A stretch of DNA of 64,000 bases from Pascua guehoae (lineage: Eukaryota; Basidiomycota; Tremellomycetes; Trichosporonales; Trichosporonaceae), in contig BCJX01000003.1 of the NCBI GenBank assembly GCA_001600415.1, positions 800,995-864,994 of the forward strand, in the 5' to 3' direction. Below, in pieces: positions 1 to 9,831 of the stretch (its first letter is position 1; every line of letters begins with the position of its first letter). Position numbers and translations under genes: made by a program. The notes beneath the pieces are model-generated. The model had not been told where the DNA came from, searched no databases, and saw only the letters and a program-made list of their open reading frames with translations.

Positions 1-1351
1 GGATAAATCCGCACAGTGCCACAGCCACGCTGCTAAGAGTGCAGGTGTGGGGCGACCGATTCGTACCAGAGAAGCAGGCTGCCGCACTCGTATTTTTTGC
101 ACACAAGTACAACAATAGTGCTTGTACCCCAGAATCATTAGAGGACGGAGGAAAACCCAAATCGGGTCGTCTGCATTTGGTTTGTCGCGTGTCGTGTGAC
201 CTGGCCAGTTGTGCTCGGGTACTACACACGGTACCCATTGCGCTGCAGCGTTCTCCTGCCCGTCCGAGTGTGGTTCTTGGGCGTATGATGCACACACGAG
301 TGTATTCTCGGCCTCCTTCTCGCCCCCTTTCTCGGCCTCTCACACATTAACAGATAAGATCCCTGCACGTTGCCGAAGTAAGCGAGCCGCCATGTCCCGA
401 CCGGTCTGTCACGGTGCGGTGCGCAGCCAACAGCCCCGTCTCGTTGGGACAAGGCAGGCTCGAGACACGACGCCACGCCACGCGCCACCCTCCTGTTCCG
501 TTTCACGTCTGAGGCTGGCCATAATTTTTTCAAACACTCACACTCACCAACCTTGGTCGTGCACCCCCAAAGTGGACGTCTTGAAGGCGCCACTGGGGAC
601 ATGCACGCCGCCACCGCCTCGCACCCCATCCCCAGCCATCGTCACGACGGTCGCCACCAAACGTTGTTAGCTCGTGCACGGGGCTCGCACTCGGGCCTGG
701 AGGGTGACTGCACGTCCCATTTGTGGGGCAACCCCACGGGGGAACGCGGGGGACGCGGGGCGCTGGGATGCTGGGGTACACGACACGTCGCACGCGCACG
801 CGCACCCACCCACCACGGGTACCGCCGCCCCCATCGACATTCTTGGCAAGACGGCGTCTGTAAAGGGCTTCTCATACCCACGCATGCTACACATGCACGC
901 ACACCTGCTCTGCTTGGTCAGAGTCCAGATCCCACATACCCACACGCGATGCACACAGCTACGCAGCCGTCACCCGCTGACCAGATCGCTTCCGACACTG
1001 GCGACGCCACGCGCGCACCCGGCAGGCGGTGCAGCGGCACCGACCCTGGTCAACCCTCGGGGTGACCCTCGCGTCACCGCCGGCAGTGGTGTGGGGGATG
1101 GGTACAAATACTCGTCTCGTCGCGCCCGTTTGCCAGTCACGCACGACAACGTCACGACTCTCTAATTTTACCTTTAACTGCACTCGACCCACCTCAACCT
1201 CAACCCAGCCTCAACTTCCAAGCACCAAGTACAAAGTCCACCTTTCCAAAGCTCGTGGCCACACCCACCCCACCCGACTCTCACAGCTTCTCGCGTTCAC
1301 CGCCGACCCGCCTCGCCGACACACCCCTTCCCAGCCCAGCCCACCAGCTAC
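1..1351. other. GC-rich stretch without a supported gene
   Basis: Several overlapping open frames up to about 170 codons occur on both strands, but none shows a recognisable domain, a consistent start or splice-site structure. They look like by-products of high GC content. I see no RNA gene here. Part of it may be the promoter of the small gene that begins at 1352. Confidence 0.5.
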
Positions 1352-1597
1352 ATGGACGAGGAACGTTGCAGCGGCTCCGTCACTGGCCTCAACCGCGGCG
1401 GTAAGTCGAGCACGACACCACTGGCCACCCTCCCTCCCTCGACGCACTGACAATGCACAGGGTACTGCCAGCCGTGGAACCGCGGCGACAGCGTCGTGTG
1501 CGCCTTCTGCGAGGCGGCGCCCAAGGCCGCGTCTGACGCGGGGTCCTCGGAGGACTCGGAGGGCTCGCACGACGGCAAGGGCGAGAATGTAGCATAG
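1352..1597 (+). CDS. possible small cysteine-containing protein, 61 aa, one intron
   Basis: I do not recognise this protein. The model has two exons, 1352-1400 and 1461-1597, separated by a 60-nt intron that starts GTAAGT and ends in CACAG. Joined, they give 61 codons and a TAG stop. The product has an N-terminal half with a Cys at residue 6, a GLNRGGYCQPWNRGD-like stretch and a CAFC pair near residues 31-34. An acidic Ser/Glu/Asp-rich tail follows. Four cysteines, two of them as CxxC, would fit a small zinc-binding fold, but that is inference. Support comes from the clean splice signals and the change in composition at the intron. It is too short to be certain and has no partner nearby. Confidence 0.45.
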
Positions 1598-2259
1598 TGC
1601 ATAGTGGCGCGGTTGGTCGTGTCGACGTTTGTGGTTTGTGTTGACGGACGGTGTGCAGCATGTGCGGCATGTGCAGGTTTGGGCATCAAGGTGGTCGCGT
1701 TCGTGCGTGGACGCGTGTTACTCATCAGATCGTTAGTCTTACTCACGCGCTCACGCGGCGTATTGCGCATTGGGGACCCGAGGTAGTCGTCGTGCACGTA
1801 CTGACCTGTGACAGCATCGTGAGGTGTGAGCGGCGCCGCAGCACTCAGTTTGCCTCAGACACGCGTTCGCCCATATCCCGTGGCCGGTCTGGTTGACAAG
1901 ATGCATTTGCCACACCTGTTGTGTGTGTGTTCTCAGCCGGCCGCGCCTCGGTCACCGAAACAACAACGGCGGCATCCTGGCCGCAGCCTGCCCCAAGCAT
2001 GCCCCGCAGCGGCGACTATCGGCGCTGATTACTTTAGGTTAGGCCGAGCTCCGATCCAACCACCTGGTCGCCGATGCAAAGTTGGCCGAAGCATGACGTC
2101 ACATACGGATGGATGCTGACTTGCAACGCTCACCAAATGCACCACACAGAAGAAACCGCGGCATGCACGGCACGCAGCACGCAGCACGTAGCACGTAGCA
2201 CGTAGGACTCTCGGAATATAAGTAACAGACCCACGCATACACACCCGCCATCGCCACTA
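1598..2259. other. intergenic, no feature seen
   Basis: No supported coding region. The right part is presumably the promoter and 5' leader of the questin-oxidase-like gene. It carries a short iterated GCACGTAG/GCACGCAG run around 2165-2205 whose role is unknown. Confidence 0.5.
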
Positions 2260-4853
2260 ATGCGCCCTTCGCTCGTCTCGTCGGCCAAGATGAGTTTCAA
2301 GACCCCCCACCGCTCCGTCCTCCGCACGCCCGAGCCGCTGCGCGCTGTGCCCTCGCTCGCGGCCAACTTTCCGCCGTCGACTGCGCGCCCGTCGAGCCTG
2401 TTTACGTTCTCGGCCGTGACGCCCGCGAGCACGGCGACGGTGCGGCGCGTGCTCGAGGAGAATGACCACCGGTACGACATGTGGGAGAAGAAGCGGCGAT
2501 GTGAGTACAAGTTGGAGTAAGAGTTGGAGGGTGGTCTCTGTTCTGTGTCGGACCGATCTCGCGCCTTGTGCCGTGCTGTGTCGGACGAGGAGCTCACACC
2601 TTGTCACACCACGGCAATGGGCTTTGACCGAAGCTTTAACCGACCTATGGCCGATGGGCTCTGATGCACGACTACATCCAATGGCCTTGGGCACCAAGTT
2701 CCCGTAGCTAACGCCCCAGTCGCGCACAACCACTTTGCCCACTCGGCCCTGACACGGTACGCGCTCGGCGCGACGCCGGCGCTCCTCCAAGCCGACTGGG
2801 AGTATGAGCGCAGTTTCATCGCGCCCCTCGACCCGCACGAGGACGCGTCGCGCGAGCACGACCTCGACGGCGTGCCCACCATCACGGCCGACAACTACCG
2901 CGACCCGGCGTGGTTTGGGAAAAAGGGCGTGTATTCAAAGTACATTACCTTTTTCCACGCAGAGGTCGCGCGCCTCGGGCGCGACGAGGCGGTCAAGACG
3001 TATATCTTCTCCGACAAGGCCAACGAGGGCGATAAGAACAAGATGATCCAGTGTCTGTTTGCCGGGGTCGTGCACCCGTTCATCCATGTTGGGTTTGGGC
3101 TCGAGTTTGACGACGACCTTGTCGTCGCGGAGGGGTGAGTCGTGGTCTGGCGGTTGGAGGGGGGTGAGCGTATTCTCTCCCGCACCTGCTCCCCGACAAG
3201 TACTATGGACGTGGCTTGGCGAGAAGATTGATTCAACTCTGAAAGGGCAGCGTGGATCTCTCGCCACTCCGCTTACACCCCCCCCCCCCCCCCCCAACTT
3301 TTCCCTAACACACAGCCTCGCCCAAGCCTGCCTGCACGACACGCGCAACTCGTCCGGCCTCCTCCCGTCCGACTGGCCCACCACCGGCCTCCCCACGCCC
3401 ACCAAACCCTCACTCCCGCTCATTGGACTGTACAAAGAGTTCCTCGCCGACCCCGCCCTCGACCCGGGGCCGTATGACGCAAACGAGCTCATTGTCGACC
3501 GCATGCGCAAGGCCCTCACCCCGCCAAAGGTCGAGGCAATGCACAAGCTAGCGGCGAGGTGGGATATTGGGAGCGTATCCGATGTCGACGTCGCCAGCGC
3601 GTGCGAAGAGGTCGCGTGGGTCGTGACGCTGCTTACGGGCGCGACGTCGAGGCCCGGGTATGCCGTGAGGATTGACTTTTTCTTGGTGAGTGCGAGCTGG
3701 CGGTTGTCGTTTTCTGTTTGTTTGATGGTCTGTCGGGCTTTGCTTGTCCGTCAGTCTCTGTCCCTCGGTCTGATTATGTGCTTAATCGTTCGCATTCCCA
3801 TCTGCTGTGCATTGCACATGTTCTCGTCTACACCTCGCCCTCGACATCGCCACTTCCTCCTCTTCGCTCTATCGTCTGGCTGTAGCCTTCTCTCCACCCC
3901 CATCCAATTTTCTCGGCTTTCCCCCCCTTCTCACTACCCTCTCCTCCCTCGTGTCCCTACTAACACCCAGATGCACCTCCTCACCTCCTCCCTCTTCCTC
4001 CCAACCTACCTCACCAAGATCCCGGACCCCGACAGCCGCCGTGTCCTCCTCCAAACCTATCTCCTCACCCTCTTCCACATCTGTCTCACCCGCGGCCGCC
4101 CTGCCCTCTTTCTCGACGAGGTGATGGGCTACACCGAGTTCCCGCACGGGCCGGCCCCGCGTCCCCAGGCGGCGCCGGGCATGTCAATCGAGCACGGGGG
4201 GGTTGAGGAGGATAACCCGTGGCTGACGGTTGTGGCGAATGCGCTTGTTGCGAATGGTGAGTTTGGGTATGCTAGGGGCTGGAGGTGTGGCTCTGGGTCG
4301 GCTGGTTCGTGGCGTTGTAGATGGCACGAGAACAACTTTGTTCAGAGGGGCGGCCAGGGATCTAGTATAAGGCCAGGCGCTGGAGAATGGAGCAACGCTC
4401 TACCATGCCCAGGTCATGCGCCAGTCTTCAACCCGCTCTCAATGCACAGTCCATTCCCTCATCTTGGCCGCCTCCCCGCCGCAGTCCACCCGTGTCCGAA
4501 CCCAAACCAACCCCCATCTTCCTACTCCCAACTCCCAAACCCCACCCCAAGCCCCATCCCAACCCACCGCACCCCTCATCCCCAACCCCATCTAACAGCC
4601 AGACTCGCACGTGCCCAAATCCATCCGCTCCCTCCTCCACTACGCCAACAAGTACGGCAACACGCCCGCCGGCGGCGTCCCGGGCGCAAACGTGACCGAC
4701 CTGCCGGGCCTCGAAAACGTCGACGGAACCCTCTTTGTGCGCGTCGCAGGCAGCCTCATGAGCTACATGGGCTGGGTGGCCGAGGGCGACAAGGAGGGCG
4801 ACTTTGATCGGACTGCGCTTGGGTGGGATGGCGCGTGGGAGCTCAAGGTGTGA
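2260..4853 (+). CDS. questin oxidase-like protein (AflY/Baeyer-Villiger type family)
   Basis: The spliced model has five exons: 2260-2500, 2720-3134, 3316-3685, 3971-4256 and 4603-4853. It encodes 520 aa with consistent phases and GT..AG borders. The family (questin oxidase-like, DUF4243) includes enzymes that oxidatively open anthraquinone or related rings in secondary metabolism. Diagnostic here is the N-terminal HNHFAHSALTRYALGA stretch directly after intron 1. The HPFIHVGFGLEF segment before intron 2 is also typical, as is a long helical body. The first in-frame ATG is 2260; an ATG at 2290 has an equally good context. No other secondary-metabolism gene lies nearby, so the substrate cannot be guessed. 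The introns are long for this window (181-346 nt) and pyrimidine-rich, with a 16-nt C run near 3280. The stop codon sits inside a minisatellite. Confidence 0.85.
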
Positions 4854-4932
4854 GATCACAGTGTGAGATCACGGTGTGAGATCGAGGTGCAAGGCGTGAG
4901 CTCAAGGTGTGAGATCAAGGTGCAAGATGTGG
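4842..4932. repeat. short minisatellite overlapping the stop codon
   Basis: About six imperfect copies of a 13-15 bp unit resembling GTGTGAGATCAAG lie head to tail. The first copy contains the TGA stop of the upstream gene, so unit gain or loss could change the C-terminus or 3'UTR. Seen directly in the sequence. Confidence 0.8.
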
Positions 4933-5087
4933 TCGTGCGTGTTGAGTGGTTCTTGATATGAATGGTCGTGCGTGTGTAGCGGTGTTTGATACTCGGAGGA
5001 GTATGTTGTTGCACGTGACCGAATGCAGAGTTGCGATGTTGCAATGTTGCGCATGTTGCGCCCAGTCTCGGTGCTCAGGTTGCGCTG

Positions 5088-5612
5088 AGAAACTCATGAG
5101 CACGTAAGATAGAGATGCTAAAGCCAAGAGTGTGTTTTTAGGTGACCTGAGAAACACACTGTCGCATAAGCACGTTGCTCTAACGATAGGTCGTGCACTT
5201 TGTCGCGCCCCCGGAAACACACTATTGTCATAAGCACGACGCTCCAACCCACATGACGCCAATTTTTGCCCTTGGGGAAACACACTATCGCCATAAGCAC
5301 GAAGCTTTACCGAACATAATGCATTTCCCGGAATGGAGAGAAACATACACCAGCGTAAGCACGAAGCATGTCACGGACATGACTCATTTCTGGGCCTGGG
5401 GAGAAACATACTCCAGCGTAAGCACGAAGCAATAAATGAACATATACCATTTTTCACCCGTTGAGAAACACACAATGGTCATAAGCACGAAGCTCTGAAA
5501 ACATGATGCATTTCTGGGCGGGGGGAAAACCCTACTACGGCGTAAGCACGAAGCGTTCACGACACGTAGTGGATTTTTTGCGCCCCACTGAGAAACCTCT
5601 GATCGGCACATT
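5088..5612. repeat. array of nine ~63-bp degenerate tandem repeats
   Basis: Units begin with GAAAC at about 5089, 5151, 5213, 5278, 5340, 5403, 5464, 5525 and 5591, a spacing of 61-66 bp. Each has a GAGAAACACACT-like head, then a CATAAGCACGAAGC-like core about 15 bp on, then a more variable tail that often contains ATGCATTTCTGGG. The core is the best conserved part. On the minus strand it reads AGCTTCGTGCTTATG, the sequence of the anticodon arm of the tRNA-Ile(UAU) at 29952. No open frame runs through all units in a way that suggests a protein. The flanks 4933-5087 and 5613-6105 hold no supported gene. Confidence 0.85.
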
Positions 5613-6105
5613 GGCCTCGCCTTCGAAAAGATCGTGAACAAACTCGTCCCTCTCTTCCGTGATCCGTGAGGACAGTTCTCGCTATCCATGCACCCTCTAG
5701 CACTCATCGTTCTCACATGAGCTTTGCAGGCCGACGGCCACCCATCACCGAATGCCCGCCACCAGTCATTCAAAGGCACTCGGCGTTCGGCGCGCAGCCA
5801 ACGCTGTCGGGCATGGCAACAACCGGCCGCCGTTCGCCACGCTGCCAAGCTTCGCGTCGCGTGTCATCACGTCACTCTCTCCGCCCAGGCCAGGCACCAC
5901 CCACTGCCCGCCGGCGTCCGGCCCCCGCCACCCGATACCATGGACCACTTAACTCGCACGGTATCCTTGTTTCCCACTCAACTTCCCACCCATCTATCCA
6001 TCTCTATTCTCCAACCCCACCTCCCACCACACCACCACAACACCACACCACCACAACACCACGAACACCACACCTTACACCCCACCCACCCCAAACTCTC
6101 TCCCA

Positions 6106-7592
6106 ATGTCCGCCCCCATCCCCCTAACCCTCGTCGGCGCCACAGGTCTCACCGGCTCGGCCGCCCTGCGCTCCCTCCTCGCCTCCCCCGTCGCCTTTGC
6201 GCTGACGGCCCTGACGCGCCGCGACGCGCCTGCGCCAGTCTCACCGGCCAACGCAGGGACGACGTATACGAACCGCGTCGTGCCCGACCTCTCTGCTGCG
6301 GCTGCTGCCGACGCTCCGCAGCCGCTCGCGACAAAGGGCGGCGTCTATGTGACGTGCCTGGGGACGACGCGGGCGCAGGCGGGCGGCGTCGAGGCGCAGG
6401 AGAAGATTGATCTCGTGCTTAATCGCGAGCTGGCGCAGAGGGCGAAGAAGGATGGGGCGGAGACTGTGAGTGGGACTGGCGGACAGGGCGAGGTGTTGAG
6501 TGGGCGAGGGGTGTAGCGGTGGTGTGGGGAGGAGGGCGGTGGGGCGGAGGCGCGGCGGGGAGGAGGCGCGGCGGGGAGGAGGCGCGGTGGGGAGGATGTG
6601 AGGAGGGAGAGATAGGGTGGTGTCGTTTTGGGTATGCTGACGCTGGTGCTCCATCTCACTCCGTGTCTTCGATTCACTTGCCTCCCTCTCGTCCCTCTCG
6701 CTCTTCAACAACCCCCTTTATGCAACCCCCACCACACCACGACTACCACCCCACCCCACGCCCCCCGCCCCACGCGCCCGACTCCAGATCATCGTCGTGT
6801 CCTCGAGCAACGCCGACATCAACAGCTGGTTTGCCTACCCGCGGCTGAAGGCCCAGCTCGACGAAGACGTAAAGGCCATGGGCTTTGCCCGCAGCATCAT
6901 TCTCCGTCCCGGCGTGCTGCTGTACGAGGGCTCGAGGTGAGTCCAGAGTCTGAGCGTTTGTCCGGGAGTGCGATCACGCGGGCGCACGTACTCCTACGAG
7001 CGGGGAGACGCATCGCGAGCATCGCGAGCGAAACGCTGGCGGCATGGAGGCCGAGCACAGGCGCATGCAAGGATGCACCCCCTGCGTTAGCAAGACTGAC
7101 ATTAGGCCCGAGTCGCGCACTGCCGAGGGATGGATGGTGTGCGCCATTCGTGGATTGCGGGCTGTCGGTGTCCCTACCACATCGATCGGTATCGATGGTG
7201 AAGAGTGAGTACGATCGTGGCGGGCGTGGGACTGGAAAGGCAGAGGGGGGGAAGGTAGGGGGGGGGAGGAGGGGAGGGGGCGTAGGGGAGGAGGGAGTTG
7301 TGGATGTTGGCGAGAGTTGTGGGCGTTGGCGAGAGTTGTGAGCGTTGGCGTTGGCGAGACTTGTGGACGTTGGTGAGACAGGGCTGTGGGCGTGGCATGA
7401 CGGCATGGGCAGCATGGGATCACTTTACTCGCCCGCTACCTTCCAGTAATTTGTTCTGACAGCAGCGTCGGTGCGGCCATTGCGCAGCTCGCGGCCAACC
7501 CGCCCGACGGCGTCACGATGCTCCACGACCACGAGATTGTCAAACTCGCCAACGAGTTCCGCGCGTCGCAGCACGCGTCGCCGGCGCAGTAG
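6106..7592 (+). CDS. FMP52: FMP52-like atypical short-chain dehydrogenase, probably mitochondrial
   Basis: Four exons (6106-6465, 6788-6936, 7106-7204, 7463-7592) give 245 aa with phases that all match. The N-terminus has the dinucleotide-binding glycine motif GATGLTG at residues 10-16. A VVSSSNAD strand-turn and a Y-x3-K-type YPRLK follow exon 2, and LRPGVLLYEG is typical of NAD(P)-binding extended or atypical SDRs. The C-terminal SSVGAAIA helix and HDHEIVKLAN segment match Fmp52 proteins, which associate with the mitochondrial outer membrane; the reaction is unknown in the family. Length is slightly above the usual ~230 aa. Introns 1 and 3 contain minisatellites. Start chosen because the Rossmann motif begins ten residues later. 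Confidence 0.85.
6541..6600. repeat. GC-rich minisatellite in an intron
   Basis: Three to four copies of a 16-bp unit (GAGGCGCGGCGGGGAG) lie in the first intron of the FMP52-like gene. Seen directly. Confidence 0.8.
7296..7382. repeat. ~21-bp tandem repeat in an intron
   Basis: Four imperfect units of the form GTTGTGGGCGTTGGCGAGA lie in the third intron of the FMP52-like gene. Seen directly. Confidence 0.75.
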
Positions 7593-7753
7593 ATGAAAAC
7601 CCGTCCTAGCCCCTGGCCACCATCCAGCTTTTATTCTATTGTCATCCAAGCTTGTCCCCCCGCGGCTACTGTTCAGTCTACGGCGGGTGACATGTAGATG
7701 TTTTACTTCTATGTATTGCGTGCATGTGCCATGTGGGAATACCGGCCAACAAC

Positions 7754-9831
7754 CTAGTCGACGCGGATCGAGCTGTACAGCCGACGGATGGCAAAGTAGG
7801 TGGCAATGTACCCGATTGAGCCACCGATGAGGAAGTCGAGGAGCGAGAAGAGGAAGCTGGGGTGTTAGCGGTCGTGAACTTAAGTGCCCCGGGGGGAGAG
7901 GGGCAGAGGGAATGGGTGATGGTGAGGGGCGTAGTGCAAGGTGTGGTCCAACAGTGCCAAGTGACCATTTCTGCGTTGCACTCCGCCACGCCTCACCCGC
8001 ATCGCCGGCCTCGCTCGCTCCGCTCGCTTGGGTGCACTCACAGGTATCCAAAGTAAAGCACCAACGACGAAAAGCTGCCGAGCGACAGCCTGCTTGCCCA
8101 GTACCAGGTGCCGTATCCAAAGAGCCAAAAGGCACTTCCTCCGCCGACGAGGAATGCGCGCCAGTGCCAGCGGTACTCTTCGGCACACAGGACAAAGTAG
8201 GTAATGAGGATGGTGACGGTGGCGGTGGTGAGGGCAATGACGGCAAAGGTGAGGAAGAGGAAGCCAAAGGCATAGTATGCGTGGTTTCCAAACAAGCTGG
8301 AAAAGACAAAGTAGAGCTCGACAAATGCTGCGCCAAAGGGGAGGACGCCGCCAATCAGTGCGGCGGGGATGGGCTTGAGGTACCATGGTGCGGGGGGAAT
8401 CTGGCGCGGAATCTGGTTTGTGCCGACGGGGTTTGTGAAACCGCCGTGCTTCATGCCGTAAAAGTAGCCGACGACCGAGAGGGGCACCGAGATGAGGAAC
8501 CAGAGGAAGAAGACGGCCATAATGGTGCCAAAGGGAACGGCGCCCGAGGCCTGGGAAAAGACGAGGAAGAAGTTGAGGAGGCCGACAATGGTAAACGCAA
8601 TGGTGGGGAAGAGGACGGCGGTAAGCACGAGGTTTGGCTTCCACGACTCGCCGCCGAGGGAGACGAATACGCGCGCCGAGACATAGCCCGAGACGCAGCC
8701 AAAGAGGGTCCAGCAGATGAGGAGGACCGTGGCGAGCGAGCCGCGGTTGGATGGCGAGAGGAAGCCAAACAGCGCAAAGACGAGGGTGACGGCACACATG
8801 CAAAAGAGGTGGACGCCGTTGCCAATCGAGACCGAGAGGAGCATCGGGCGCTGGGGCGAGCGGAACACTTCGCCGTGGACGAGCTTCCACCCAAAGTCTT
8901 CCTGGACGTCTTCGGCGAGGTCAATGGCATTGTAGCGCGAAATGTCCTTTGAAATGGTGCGGATGAGGATCATCGAGACCATAAACAGGAGCAGTCCGGC
9001 AATGACGAGCGAGTTGATGAGCGAAAACCAGTGAATCTTTGGGTCAAAGACGTGCAGGTACCGGTCCCAACGGAGACCCCAGGGCACGTCGCTCTCGATA
9101 AACGCGACAGAGTACGTGTAGAAGAATTCATTGTCGGCCGTTTCGCTCAGGAACAATTGCTTGTCCTGGCCCTTGTTGTCCTTGACAAAGCAGTCTGGCG
9201 TCATTTCGCCGGGGACAATCGAGTCGACACTGCGCGGGTAGACCATGACGCCGACGACACGGACGTGCTTGTCGTCGCGCTTGTGGTACTGGATGAAAAT
9301 GTCATAGTGGTTGTTGAGCGCCGGGCGATCGGACCCGAGCGACGTGTTGCCGAGCGAAAACCCCTGCGCGTCGAGAAACGTCTCGCCCGTCTTGATGTCG
9401 CGCTTCATCTCGGATGATGGCAATCCGTCGATAATCAGGTTGAGCCCATAGTCTTCGCGGATGCGGTCGTTGATAAACTTTGCGTCCTGCTTGGGCACCT
9501 TGGACGTGCATTGCCGGATACACGTCTTGTTCTCGAGCATGGCCAGGTCGTATGGCGACGACAGGATACGGTCGCCAAACAAGATGGACCCCAGCGACTC
9601 GGGCTGCTTTTTGGGTCCTCCCTCGGGCGAGCAAAAGTGGAATCGCGTGTCGTAATAGTCGTGCGAAATGAGCGAACGCAGCGTCGCGTTCAGCATTGGT
9701 GTGACCGTGTTCACAAACACGTCGACCTTGTCGCCCGGTGCATAGTCGCGCGGCGCAGAGCCCGGAAGGTAGAATGCACATGCCGGAGACGCCGCCAGCA
9801 ACGCCGCGGTCGCAGCGGCGAGGAGGCGCAT
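7754..9831 (-). CDS. transmembrane 9 superfamily protein (nonaspanin, EMP70/TM9SF)
   Basis: Two exons (9831-8042 and 7856-7754) join in phase to give 630 aa. The first ~20 residues are a signal peptide ending near PACAF. A large luminal domain follows (roughly residues 20-285) with a CTKPQ-region-like cysteine pattern and an N-glycosylation site. The second half contains nine hydrophobic segments, starting near FSLINSLVIAGLLLFMVSM. Conserved TM9 motifs are visible, such as the GMKHGGF region and the FGAAFVELYFVFSSLF segment. The C-terminus ends SIRVD, an arginine variant of the KxD/E COPI-binding tail known for Golgi-retained TM9 proteins. Family members act in Golgi/endosome sorting, adhesion and copper handling. 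The spliced last exon is needed to complete the final membrane helix. Which paralogue (EMP70, TMN2 or TMN3) is not clear. Confidence 0.93.

Noticed and set aside
1..1165. Overlapping frames of 95-170 codons near the left edge
   Set aside because: They occur on both strands with similar lengths, lack domains and start contexts, and fit random expectation in GC-rich DNA.
5088..5612. CRISPR-like array
   Set aside because: The units are degenerate throughout, there is no repeat/spacer alternation and no cas genes, and the host is eukaryotic. It is a simple tandem repeat.
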